Shown here: positions 49,501-61,757 of the stretch, one piece after another
Position numbering within the stretch: the first letter of the stretch is position 1
How the letters are laid out: the number at the start of each line of letters is the position of its first letter
NCBI GenBank assembly: GCA_037833965.1
Contig: AP031351.1
Span: 25,370,501 to 25,434,500 of the forward strand
Direction of reading: 5' to 3'
Source: Marchantia polymorpha subsp. ruderalis
Lineage: Eukaryota > Streptophyta > Marchantiopsida > Marchantiales > Marchantiaceae
Length of the DNA: 64,000 nucleotides
Position numbers and translations under genes: made by a program
Notes under the pieces: model-generated
Told to the model about the DNA's origin: nothing
What the model saw: the letters and a program-made list of their open reading frames with translations, nothing else
The model's database searches: none

Positions 49501-51638
49501 AAGTGAGATCTTAACTTTTTTGCAGGAAAGAAGAATCACTGAATCTGCCGTGTATGTGCGTCACTACAATTTGTATAGAAGCCAAGTTACAACTTCTCAA
49601 CCCTCTATAGCTGGCGAATACCAATTAACCGTCAGTCTGTTTCACAGACACGAAGAAAGGCCTCACAGCAGTATTTACCTTGCACGTAGGTTGAGTATGG
49701 TTGTAGTTGCATGATCATTTGCAACAACAGAACTGGCATACATCTGTTTCAAAGAAACAACAAAACTCCATCATCAGCTAACGTGTAGTGCCACCGCTGA
49801 TGATTGATACTGGTGTCTTGACAGGTAGAAAAATCTAAATTGCACGAGTCTACACACCAGTTCCTCCTTTCCCCACTGGAAAGTAGGTTAAAATGACGAG
49901 TGTGAAAAAGGAGAATGTTCAATTCAGTCGCACGATGAAGTCCGAAGACACTTACTTTCTTGGCGGGATATATTTCGTCATCATCGTCTTCAAGCTCTCC
50001 GTAGCTCCGTTTCCCACCTATGAAACCAACGTTAAATTAAGGCTGACATATTTTTCAGACATGCTTTTCATTATCTGTGCTTTTCCAGATGATGTCATGT
50101 CAGATAACAAGTAGAATGCCCCATACTATGGCTGCTTCGTAAATATCTGTAGCCGTTGAAAGGAGACAAAAGCAAAACAAGTGTGCAAGTGTGCAATCTG
50201 GCTCCGTCATGTTCATAAAAACGACTTTTCAACTTTGGTCCAACTTGACTTGTGAACACGTTTTCTTCTCAAATGCGTTAACTACAGAGCAAAAACTTAT
50301 GCAGGCTTCTTTTGAAACATAATTTGCTCTCTGTATACAAATTAACTTATTACATTGCCAAAGTACACCCTCCTCTGAAGCGCTTGAGCCTCTAGAAGGC
50401 AGTACATTGCTGAGAAAACAGAAAAGAAAAACTGTTGAGTAACAAGGAAAGAAGAAGTGTCGAAGGTTCTCTAGTTTCTAATTCTTGATTTTCTCCCAAT
50501 GACTGCATGCGACAGTGGGGAGCCGTATACTACGACTCAAGAGATAACGTAAACAATCAAGCAGCAATGCATATGCACCTGTAAGTTTACTGTCCTCTCC
50601 ATCATCACCTCCAAAATCGAAATCATCCTGCAGGGTTGCCACGGGCTGATCAGATTAGAACATCCAAAGAACTGATCTTACGATAAACTATAGGTTCCAA
50701 AGGCCCGCCCTGAGTTTCCGCTAGAAACCCAAAACCATTCTCGAGCCGAAAAATGGATCGAAACCGCCACAATCTCACATGATGGGCCCAAAACAAACAA
50801 GAAAAAGCAGAAACTAGGTAGGGCTTGAACTCGAAATCAAGGAAAACAGAAATCACTCAGGAATATCGAACTAATGCTCGTACTTGTAAAGCAAATCGCT
50901 CCATGCAGAACCCGAAATCAGGAAGAGAAGGAAGAGGAAGAGGTACAATTTGTTGCTTATATCAACGATTCCACTAAGCGAACAGCCTCAAATTTCAGAA
51001 GCACAATTCAGCCTGCACACTTACATCATACATTGCATTCGCCATCGCCAACTTCTCTCGCTCTTCCTCCCTTCCTTCCCCTAAGCTCTCCTTCCCTCTC
51101 CTCTCAGTCTCAAATTATAAAACACGGGAGAGAAATCGCACGGGCTCATAGCACAGCTCGTAGAGCACAGCGCTGATTGCTGGAATGAAACAGTAAGGTC
51201 GAACTTCGAGGCTCTTTCGCAGACTGGCTGATCAAATTTTCGACGAGTGAGCAAATTCAAACACGCACATTGTGACTACCTGCAGATAGTAAATGGAAAA
51301 CACTAACAATTGGGCAGCCACTAGCTGTCAGACCCTAAAGGACAATTTTTACGGGTCGAAACCCTACGAAGCTGGTGGGATAATTCACATTGCAAGATTC
51401 AGCTCCCAATGTAGAGAAACTGACCGCAGAATTGGGAACACGAGGGGCTGCGAAATGCCAATGCGACTCGCAAATGCAACCATGCAACACGCACAAGGCT
51501 TACGGGGTCGAGCGCAAAGATCGAAAGAAAAGACATCAAAGGACATCGCCAATCAGAAGCCACGGCAGGTGGCATTCCGCGTACCTGCTGAAGATGTTCC
51601 TCGTATAGATTCTCCTCCGGGTCCGCAATGCTCTGCAT
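46535..51638 (-). CDS. FIP37: FIP37 / WTAP homologue, m6A methyltransferase complex subunit
   Basis: This is a nuclear coiled-coil protein that holds the MTA/MTB adenosine methyltransferase on mRNA. Fourteen exons: 51638-51585, 50627-50579, 50017-49956, 49743-49679, 49463-49427, 49166-49079, 48883-48819, 48458-48381, 48116-48069, 47973-47920, 47813-47652, 47300-47231, 47078-47023, 46741-46535. They join in phase to 364 residues; Arabidopsis FIP37 has 330. An acidic N-terminus (DDFDFGGDDG, ELEDDDDE) is followed by a long Glu/Lys/Leu-rich coiled coil. Its most conserved part, in exon 11 (residues 201-254), has SKNGKMLMAKCRTLQEENEE. 'RRLLLDPAIH' in exon 10 also matches the family. The C-terminus is Gln/Lys/Arg-rich and charged. 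The start is the first ATG in the exon 1 frame; the frame is open above it but has no ATG. Many introns, no break seen. Confidence 0.95.
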
Positions 51639-51900
51639 CGTCTCTCGCGCTGCAATTCTCGTACCGCCAAAATTGCTTGATCCAAATCGGTGAATATTAA
51701 AGGTTCCTTCCGCTGACTCCGTTCGATTGACGGACCTCGCATGCTTCTCCCGTCGCTTTCTCCTCTTTCCTTCCCGACCTAATGGACACCTGCGACGTCG
51801 CGCTCTTGCACCAGCTCCGTATTGACTTCTGCAAATATGTACTTTCACATTGAAATTAAACGTACTTTCACATTGAAATTAAATGTACTTTCACATTTTT
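51639..51900 (-). promoter_or_regulatory. 5' region of FIP37
   Basis: This short upstream region begins GC-rich next to the FIP37 ATG. It passes at 51841 into a small tandem repeat and then into AT-rich spacer. It presumably holds the 5' untranslated region and promoter. No TATA box is obvious. Confidence 0.35.
51841..51899. repeat. 23-bp tandem repeat, about 2.5 copies
   Basis: The unit 'actttcacattgaaattaaa' plus three bases occurs twice and then as a partial third copy (actttcacat). It lies about 200 bases upstream of the FIP37 start codon, where composition changes from GC-rich to AT-rich. Confidence 0.9.
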
Positions 51901-54900
51901 TACTATAGAAATGTCGACCTCATATATCCATGTCACATATTGCTTCGGATTATGCTTGTGTAGATACTAGGGAGAAGGCTACTTGTGGAACTGAAGAAAG
52001 AGGTGCTCGTTGCAGCAGTTAAATGAATTCAGAAGAAAGTGTCATCTGTTTTGTTCTTAACGAAAAGACTAAAATAGTTATTACTGAGTTTGATTTGTAA
52101 TATGAAGGATAAATTGGAACGTTTGAATATGAGTTCTGCTAGAAGATTGTTCTCATTCATAATATCAAATTGATGTCTCATCATGGATGATTCCATAAAT
52201 TAAAAAAATGGTCTGGGTCACTTGGAGTGTCATGATTGCATGGCATAACCTGCAACTTATTCCTAAGAGAATTGGTATATTTTAGACTTTTTTTAAGAGC
52301 TTTCAAATATGAGAGTACAATATTCTTGAAATGTTCTAATCTTAGGAAATTATATTATATTAAATATATATTTACAAGCTCGCATGGAATAACATGATCA
52401 ATCATCATTCTTGATGTAATATTATGCATATAAATATACTTACTTACTTTTGAACAACTATGTTATTTATGAAAAATACTATTCAGATTTCTCATCAATT
52501 CTTAATATGTTTCGAATTCATTTAGTTAATATATACATAAGAAATACGTGATTATATTTATTAAAAAAATTTCATGTCATCTATTTCAAATTAACATTTG
52601 ATCTTGTTTGATATTTCTTATCAACATATTTACAGTAATTTTGAATTGGGGAAAGAGTGTTTGTTTCACATGAATGAAAAAGAAAAACCATTCACAAACA
52701 GCACAAAGTACAGACTAAAGTATTTTATAAGCTTACATGGTTCATATGAAGTATGGGAGATCTGATATGAATTAGTTAAATACGTGATGATTTTCTACTA
52801 TGGAAAAAAATATTGAGACATAAACCTTACTATCTCACTATTTTGTCAATCGAAATCATACTGGTCCAATTACACCATTTTTCCCATCAAAATCATCTGC
52901 TTCTCATCCCATTCTAATGAGAACAATATCTCTAACATTAAACAAAATTTGTCATTTAAAAAAATCTATATATATTTCATACTTGAAATCCATCAATTTA
53001 AAAGCTATTTACTTGAGTAGATTTATCACTGAGATATGATTAAAATATGAGATTGTCAATATTCAGTGTGGTAGTTAACGTAGGTTACGTCTTGTTACAA
53101 ATCACATAAAGCATAACACATCAACATCATCTATCTTTGTATGAAGGATGCAATTTTTTGTAAGAAATTTGAAATAATAAAGATTGATGGTAATTTTGAT
53201 CCAATTAATGTGTTGATAAAGGTATTTTTTATATATTTTTCAAAACATTGTGTTATTTTGCAAGATGACTGTATATTTTTTTCTTGCATCATAAATTAAC
53301 TAGTGATTAATTCTAGTTAGCTATAGTTTTATGAGTGTCATATGTTTTAAATGAGTTTCTAATGAAATTATATTTAAAAAAAGTATATAGTTATGAAAAG
53401 TTCATGCTTATATGTAGATTCAACATAAAAATAAAAATTTGATTCTGAGCGACTGAAAAAAGTACTATTATATTCCGGATAACCCGTGAGAAATGCCATT
53501 GCCAAACCTAAGCATTGGTGGGCGGGAATCAGAAAAGCTGATAGATTAAAATATTAATGCTTATATTAAAAAAATTTAACAAAAAGATGAAAGGAATTCT
53601 CGTTTGAAACTTCAGGATGAACTTACTTGACTTTCAGAAGATTTAAAATCAGTAATGATCTTGTCAAAAGTTTATGAAACATGCCTTTTGATAACTCTAG
53701 TAGTTGAAAAAAGTTTGGAGATAATATTTTCAGTATATTATAAGCGAAATTGGTAGAAATTGCATATATATCAGGTCTTAACATTTTATTTGGCTACACC
53801 TTATATTTGTGCGAGTATATTCATGAATCTTGTAAAATTAACTTACAGATGTCCAATTTTTCAGTAAAAACAACAACAGCTCAATACTGTTAATCTATTC
53901 CACACTTCTACTATCTTCCTGACATAAGAGTAATAGTTCTCAGAAACATTGTTGATATACTTCTAGCACTTATTTTTACCTAACTCCAGCTGATGAACCT
54001 TATATTAATAAATGGTGTATTGAAATTCGACGCAAGATCATCTATCTTCATCTTGAGTAACATGTGGTTATGTTCTAATTAATAACATGATTATAAAATC
54101 ATCAATCGGATCAAAGATATAGACGAATGCAGCAAATTTGGGATAATGTGCACATCATTCATGATTAGTATGAACAAACCTTTATTATAGAGGTTTTTAT
54201 TGATAATATTAAAAATTTCAAACATCTCGACATTTCAGTTCAACATCACTAAAGCATATGAACGATGATACTCCCATCTCTATCGGCCACTAAACAAATT
54301 TTTTTGATGTTTATATAATTTAAAACATTAATGTATGATGAAAGACCATTCATTTAAATACCGAACCTTGTGGCACATCCAAGAGTATCCACATTGGCGT
54401 GTTATTCGGCTTTTCATGCATATACGGGAATAATAAACTCATATTGGATTCTTACTTGTTGAGGCTTGTGGATACCAATGTGAATGAAAGAGAGTGAGCT
54501 AATGAGCTTTTGTATTGGTTTTACATTCTTAGCTTTATTGCTAAAAAAATCACTGCACAAGGTGTTGGATCATATTATTACTATTAAGTGTGACTTTTGG
54601 ATTATTCCAGTAATGACTCATGCATTGCGTAACTGCAAGAAGATTGTTGAGCTCTTTGACTGCTAAGACGGTGCAATCAAAGTATGAGGATGAGGAATGA
54701 TCGACTTCCATTCTTGATCTCTTCAAGATTTTAGTATTGACACATGAAGTCTGCCTCAGTTACAGTTGGAATCTTCTTGCGTGGAACAAGCTGTGGTTAC
54801 AAATACAAAGCTTTATGAACAAGCTAACTTTTATTGCTGGAGTTGCTCACACCATCTCCTGTAAAATAGTATTAGAGAGCTAAAAAGTCTTATACTCAAA

Positions 54901-55200
54901 AGATGATCATCAGCAATAACATGCCATGATAAAACTTGAAGATCATCATTTCCAAGATCTTTCATCGGAGCATGAATAAGATATTGATACTTTGGTGTCA
55001 ATATTTATACATATTTATGAATATATTCATTCAAAAAGAGTTTTTAGACATTTGATTATTTATTCATTTTATTTCATTTATACATTCGTTTTTTTCATTC
55101 ACATTGAGATATAAATTCAGGATAATTTAAAGCTCAGTGTAGGAATGAAAATGAGGTACGAATATCAACAACTTGGTTCGATTTTACAGACCATGTATGA
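51901..55200. other. AT-rich intergenic spacer
   Basis: More than 3 kb of AT-rich DNA between the divergent FIP37 and sulfotransferase genes. The longest ORF is 60 codons (54484-54666). I see no transposon protein that I can name, although 53.5-54.9 kb is slightly less AT-rich and may be element debris. Confidence 0.4.
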
Positions 55201-56159
55201 TCTGTAAATTTCTTAGAAAGGAGTCCAAGCGTTTGGGCTGATCGATATCCTCTCAAGAATGGAAAAGTTGATAAATTATAAAGCTGCTGTCTGCATCATG
55301 TCCTTTACAGTACTGGACTCGGGGGAATGAGGAGTGAGGGGGCTGAGTGGAACGTAGTGCGCACGGGTACGCCGATGGACGGAGACGCCATTGCGGGAAC
55401 GAGACGAAAGCGGGCGGCGGTCGTACTCAGGCCGGTGCCAGAGGAGGGCGGGTTTCTGGGAAGAGCCGGGAGACACATATTGATTGAAGAGGAGGGGGAG
55501 GGGAGATGCAGGCGTAGCTGAGCAATCCATGCTAAAGGAGTCTGCATATGTCGGAATTTCCGATATGTGTAGACCTCTCGGGCAGCTCGCCTGCCCATTT
55601 CGTGATCCGTCAATGAGCTGCATTATCGGACTTTCCTATTAAATATGCCACGATCGGTTTTAAGAACGCTGATCTTCAGGGCGATTCTTGGCAATTTTAT
55701 TCTGGGTTTAAATCGTACAGTAGTGGGTCCAAGGTTGGGGTGGCTGTTCAGTTCTCGTGTTCCCTTTGACTTCCGTAGGCTATCTGGAGCTCTGGGCTCG
55801 CACTACAGAATTTTGGCCTGCGCGGTGCGGGATTTGATCATGATCCGAAGTGGACGATGGAGCTTTCGAAAGAAATAGGACTTTCAGGAGATTTTGGCAT
55901 TCGCTGATTGTCGAATTCTCAGAGTACATGATGGCGCTCGACACTGACGGAAAGTGGTGTTGCTTCAGATTTCCGATTTCGCGAATCATGAACGCGCTGC
56001 CGATCGCCATTTTCTGTAATTTGACCCTCATCCGTTGCAGTTCTGCAGTTAATTATGTCTTCAAGCATGAGACTGAAATGTATCAAACAGGGCGATGTCA
56101 AAGCTGCATATAATCAGTGTGTTTCTCATTTTCTTCCCAACGCTGTAGGCAGCGTGAAG
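55201..56159 (+). promoter_or_regulatory. 5' region of the tyrosylprotein sulfotransferase gene
   Basis: GC content rises at about 55.3 kb and the sequence leads to the start codon at 56160. It probably contains the promoter and 5' untranslated region. Several short ORFs on both strands look accidental. I see no clear TATA box near a likely start. Confidence 0.35.
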
Positions 56160-59100
56160 ATGAGAATAATCCTCATTTTCAGTACTGAGTTGCTTTTGAT
56201 TACTGTTCTGGCGCCTGATGCACCCATCTTTTGAACCGCGCAGTGTTTGTGCTCATCCCTCAATCGTGGGCAGCGTCTCAGCTCGACGAGCTGCACTGCG
56301 AGCTGACCGTGCGATCCTGGTCCGAAAAAGAACTCGCGGCTCCGCAGAATTTTCAAAAGTTGAAGCTACGGGATCTCCTGTTCTTTCTCCATATTCCCAG
56401 AACTGGTGGGCGGACTTATCACCAATGGTACAATTTTCTTCTTTCGAACCGCCGAGGTGTTTCACCAAGAAACACAACACCTCTGCTTACTGTTTCAGTT
56501 GCAAACAGGAACCAGATATAATGGAAACAGATAGCTAAACTGCAGTTTCGTACCATCAGGTTGTATCTCTCGCGTCTCTGAGTGTGTTGTTTCTGTCATG
56601 TTTCTGTCGTCATCTTCTAGGCTTCTGATCTCAGTCCTGCCTATTCAGTGCATAAACCTGGTGATTCAAGTGGATCGGCTTGATGTAGATAGTTAGAGTT
56701 TATCGTTCTCCACCAATGTCTGATCAACTTTGGCCCAGTATCCCCGTCTTGGTTCACTTGTTTACTGGTTTCCATTGCGTCTCTCGTGTGAGCGTATTGA
56801 CATACTGTTATTTACGCAGTGAATTTAACAAACGGGAGTGTGTTTTTTGTAAGTTTTGTTCCCTATCGGAGATTTTCTTACAGATGCAAAGAGCCTTTCC
56901 TCTCCTTAGTTCCAACAAAAGCCGGAGAATTGCACTTCTTCATAAAAGTCTGAACCTTGAAAGTACAGTCTACTGTCCGTGCAATGAAAGTTGATCATCG
57001 GTCTTTCTCTTACCTCAACGAACACCGGCTAAATGTTACTAAGCACTGCCTTTCTTAAAATATAATACCTCAGAGAACATAGGAAGAAACTTAACCGAGT
57101 GTTTCATATTGCACTCATGAGTGTCAGAATGTAAGAGCAAACTTGGGTTGATGGTTTCATTACGCAGTACATTTTTTAACAAGAGGCAGAAGCTGACCTT
57201 GTGGTTGTAGCATTTGCGGGCCCAGCATCTGAAGACTGTCTGATATGAGAAGTAGTTGTTTACTGGGGTTCCTGTTGACTGTGAGCCGCATTCATATAGT
57301 GTTAACATGGCCTTCTAGTTAGAACGACGGCTGTGTTCGATAACCTCATGACCAACGGGGACGAGGGAAAGAAGCCACGAATTCTGAATTCAAATGTTAA
57401 GAGTACCCAGAGACGAAGAGGAAACATGACCTTTTTTTGTACTACCCACCTTTCGGGCATAGAAGAGATGCGATTACTTCTATTGCCGAAGTATGGCTCC
57501 ACTCAGACGGTGGAAAGTGCAGTAGGTTAAGATGCCACTCTTACAGTCTGTAAAAACTACAACAGATGCCCAATAACTTTATCAACTGACCTTTTTCTGC
57601 AAAACTGAACGTGGAGTTACGATGTCTATGACATGAGTCATGATCAAAGACAATATCTGTGATTTTGTAAACTCAAGTAGCTATCTACGATTCTTTTGCT
57701 AGCTCCGTTTGTGTATAAAGTATTCATGTCAGCAGTCTGTCGAAACGCAAGCTCCCAAGGTTTAGTTCCAGATGTGTCTCGTAGTCATCCAGTAAGTCCA
57801 ATGCACTGAACTTCATCATCCTTCATATCCACCAGTTGTACACGAGGTTTCTTGAAAGAGCCAGCAACTTTGTGCTTTCCAGATTCCTCTCATAATAAAT
57901 AATATTCGTAGACATACTTTGCCGGTCCTGTAGTAATCTAGTCTATACTTACTTACTTACTTCCATATTATCTTCTTCTTTGCAGCTTTCTGAAACACCT
58001 CTTTGGATCTGATGAGCGATGCCCAAGGTCTTATGACAAGCTGAGATTCGACACCAGGTCTGCTTCTATTCTGGACTCAGTCATTCAATCATTCAATGTC
58101 GCAAATGATTATTCTTGCCGCAAGACATCGGCATGGTTCGGTCTAAGCTTCTGATTCTCTTCAATCTTTCTGCCGGTTTTAGATAACGGGATGGTCCAAG
58201 GTGTTTGAGTTTGGGTTGAGCCTTCACAAGTATGCGTCGCGCATGGCTTTCTAGAGCTGATACACTCTTGTTCAATAAGGAGATCCTTCATGAAGCAGGG
58301 CGTGGTAAAACGGAAATTGGCCAGATTTCTTCCTAACACCTTGTTGGAAACTTCGGCTTATAAACTGTTTATAAAGCATGAACTTGTCACTGCGGGTGCT
58401 TGCAGCCGACCAGGATGCCGATTAATCTCTACGCATGACGACTACAGCATGGTGCAGAAGCTTCCCGATGGGAAAGCTTCCGTGATTACCAATCTTCGCG
58501 AGCCAGTTGCGCGTGTCCTCAGCTCCTATGAATTTTCTGTCGAAGTTGCGGCGAGGTTCTTAAGGCACTACAAGACTCGACAGACTAGTACAGAGTCGGC
58601 TTTGAAGGATACTTTCCCTTTCACGCATAAGACTCGAACGACGAGAACAGGGCTCATGAGCACTCTTGATATCTGGCCTTGGAAATATCTGGTTCCTTTT
58701 TTCCAGAAAGACGTCTTTGCAAGAGTAAGCTCCACTCTGTTCTTTACTGGCATGGCTTTGAACACAATTTGGATACTCGAACACGAGGGCGTATGAGTTC
58801 ATTCTTGTCCAGATTATGGACGGAAGAGTTGCGTTTTGCCCAAGTTCGGGATGAGTCGACAGCTTCAGCAGATCTGATGCGTGAAAGATTCGTCATAGCT
58901 AGCACCAGATTAGACGAGGAGCAGCGTATTGATAATGTGATTCTTTTGGTGGCAGCGTGATGCAAGGGAGGCTGGACTGCTGAAGTCTACGACAGAAGTT
59001 GCATTCAATAACTCATACGACGTGGAATCTCTTGTGATGCCATTCCGCGAATTCATACATCATCCAGTAGCTCACGAGCTCATCCATAATGGTGCAACGT

Positions 59101-61361
59101 TTCAGGTGTGTTGAGGTGTTACATCTGGAATTCTAGTCTCTTCGCCGATGACCACGTAGAATCTAGTGCTCTTCAAGGAGGTGATGATTTTGTGTCACGA
59201 TCAGTTATTAGTGTAAGGATGATACTGGCTTATAGGGTTTTGTCACTCTTTTCCAAGTGCGTTGTGAAGTTTTTCAGGCCTGTGAACCTTGAAGCTCCAA
59301 CCGCTTATCTCTTCTTTTGACGAATAATTCGTGTCAGATTGCAGGTCTCACCAATAATTCTTGTTCGCCCGAGGCGAAACAGATTCGTGCTTGTGTGGTT
59401 GACCACCAGCACCTCGGACGTTTCGTGCTCGAAGTAGCTAAGGTTTTCACCGCAAACTCTCCAAACAATTGACTTTTATGTGGCAGAACACAGAGAACCA
59501 CATTCGCATCAACTTCGTGATTGTGGTCGCTAACAGCGCTTCCTCCCGCAGAGAAGACTGGACAATATGCTCTATGTCGGCCTAACCGACAACCAGAAAG
59601 AATCTGTTGAGTTTTTTGCGAACGTTCTTCGTGGTCAACTCTCGCTGCAACACAAAATCAGTCTTCCACGAGTGGGAAATCTGGCCGTCAAGGCTTCTAC
59701 TGAAAAAAGTAAACCATCTCCTGTGCTCGATTTCTGAATTATTTTCACTCGAGCAGTATCTCTTTGGTGATGATTACAAGGCTGCGGTCTCTCATCGTCG
59801 ATCATACAAATATGGTGACAGATCGGACGAAGAACCCACCGTCAGCCGATCATACCTCTCGCTTACAAGGTGTTCTGTATGGCTTCGTGCAGATCAGTAC
59901 GGGCCTCGGAACCCACGACGGAGAGCAGCCGCTGATGGCAAGAGGAGATTCTCGACGCAATCTTTACAAGACCCTGTTCCCAAAAATACATCACTAGTGT
60001 TGATTGAGGTGAGCGGATTTCATCTCTTTTCCCTTCTGTTCGAGGAGATACGGTTTGTTGCATGAAGTGCTGCAGGAGGAGTCGTATTGGTGTTCACCGA
60101 ATTAATGATCAGAGGATCAATCGGATAGGACTGCTCGAATGAACCTCAAGCTTACTTTGTGCTACTATCATAAGTACTATCTGCTGATTCCAAAAACAGA
60201 CACCCATTGTTAGGATACCATACCAATTACCGCTGGAGAGGGTTCCTCCAATTGAAGCACAAGAATCATGAAGTGTCCGTGCAAGCGGTGCTGTAATAAC
60301 CCCGACGAGACAAATCTTTATCCCCTACAATCCTGTCTGAATACTGAAGGAAATGAGACAATCGGTTTCACTCGATCTAGATCACGGGTTTGTCTGGAAG
60401 TCAATATCGAGAACGAAGTGTACAATCTTGTCAGAGCTTGAAGTTCGTCTTGAGCAGTTTTTGATGTGTGGGTCGTGACGAGAGGGTTTTGTACCAGGAT
60501 GGTTGTCTGATGTCTAACCTGACCATTGTGTGGCAGGATGTGATAGATGAGCTCCTGGAATCCTATCAGGGATGCGTTGCAGACTTGCGCTACACTCAGG
60601 AAAACCGTCGTGCGCTGTCGCTGGAACTCATAGCCCCAATAAATTACACGAAGAAGGTGAGCTAATGCAACTGATATTGAGCAGCACGAGGTACCTCATG
60701 TCTGCTCAACCTTTGTCCATCAGTGGTTGATATTTCACGCGGTCTTTCAAACTCTTACTGAAGAATATCAATGGGCACATCGCTCTGTAAACTCTGCAGG
60801 AGAGAAAGCTGATACCGGAGAGCGTCATAGCACAGGTCATCCATCTTAATAGTCTAGATGTCGAGCTCTACTCGCATGCCCAACTTTTATTCGCCAAGCA
60901 GCAATTCGTCCTCGAGCATGGTCTGCCGGACGTGGTACTCGCTACCAACAACGTGAGTAGAACTGTGTTTCATCCTTTCTCACAACAAAGTCCTATATGA
61001 TGAAATCTGTAGAAGCATTCTGAAAGCTTTACCGACAACTTGATTCTGAGTGCTGCAAAACTCGTAAGACGCGATGCTGCTTCTCTGAATTCCACCACTC
61101 TTGACGGCTTCTATGTCTGTGCTTCAGGAAAGGCCTTCGTCACTTGATTCGAGCGAGCAGACGGACATTGTCCAGCAACAGGAGCCTTCGTTGCAGAACA
61201 TGCAGCAATCTTTCAGCGTTGTCATCGGTTTCGCTACCGTTTTCAGTTTGTCCGGGTTGATATTGTCTATATTTTTACTGCGAAGAAAGAAGTCGTTAAG
61301 AGAACGGACTCCAAGTCGTGTACTTCATCCCCTTTTTACCAGAGTACACGAGAAGATTTGA
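56160..61361 (+). CDS. TPST: Tyrosylprotein sulfotransferase (plant type)
   Basis: This Golgi enzyme moves sulfate from PAPS to tyrosines of secreted peptide hormones (PSK, PSY, RGF). Twelve exons: 56160-56181, 56244-56427, 57986-58057, 58406-58724, 58956-59105, 59338-59442, 59552-~59671, 59757-60008, 60537-60656, 60800-60952, 61013-61063, 61128-61361. They give about 593 residues; Arabidopsis TPST has 500. Exons 1-2 encode a signal peptide (1-~17) split by a 62-bp intron. The PAPS-loop HIPRTGGRTY is at 57-66 and THDDYS at 102-107. 'EPVARVLSSYEFSVEVAARF' and 'STLDIWPWKYLVPF' match the family, as do 'HELIHNGATFQ' and 'AGLTNNS'. A membrane segment at about 545-567 followed by RRKK gives the C-terminal anchor seen in plant TPST. 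The donor of exon 7 (59671 or 59686) and the first exon are my least certain calls. The extra length is mostly in exon 8, which is poorly conserved. No break is seen. Confidence 0.92.
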
Positions 61362-61757
61362 AGTCCTTGGATTGTGCCCTTGTATTTTCTTCGGAATTGA
61401 TTTTCAAACAACAGATAGAACAAACCCCGAAGAATGTCGTCACGAAAAGAATCGAGCTTCACGAAATTCTGAGCGCAGGATTAGTATAGAGGGGCGATTG
61501 CTTGGTTGGTCTTCCTAGTAATCCAGGTCCTTGATTACAATCAGTGAATCAGTGAATCAGGCTCAGGGTAGACAGCGACTCTCTGTGTGATCCGCGTCAG
61601 ATTTCTCAGATTAGTTTAGGTTAACAGATTTTCAGATTAGTGTAGGTCAAGTATGCTAAAGGCGCCATCTCCCGAATTTTTAATACTCGAATTTCTCGCG
61701 CCTGGAAGGATAGATCAAACCGTACAAAGGCTTCCTCATCTAATTCAAAATCTCGAT
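61362..61757. other. Tail-to-tail intergenic region
   Basis: Only about 400 bases separate the two convergent stop codons, so the 3' untranslated regions may overlap. A 'tcagattagt.taggt' phrase occurs twice, at about 61610 and 61632. No gene is visible. Confidence 0.5.

Noticed and set aside
51639-51848. Arg-rich N-terminal extension of FIP37
   Set aside because: Open frame but no ATG; the first ATG at 51638 gives an N-terminus like other FIP37 proteins.
53400-54950. Possible transposon protein remains in the AT-rich spacer
   Set aside because: Only short phrases between frequent stops; no motif could be tied to a known family.
56716-56994. 92-codon ORF inside the long second intron of the sulfotransferase gene
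   Set aside because: No similarity to any family, and the surrounding splice sites are well supported without it.
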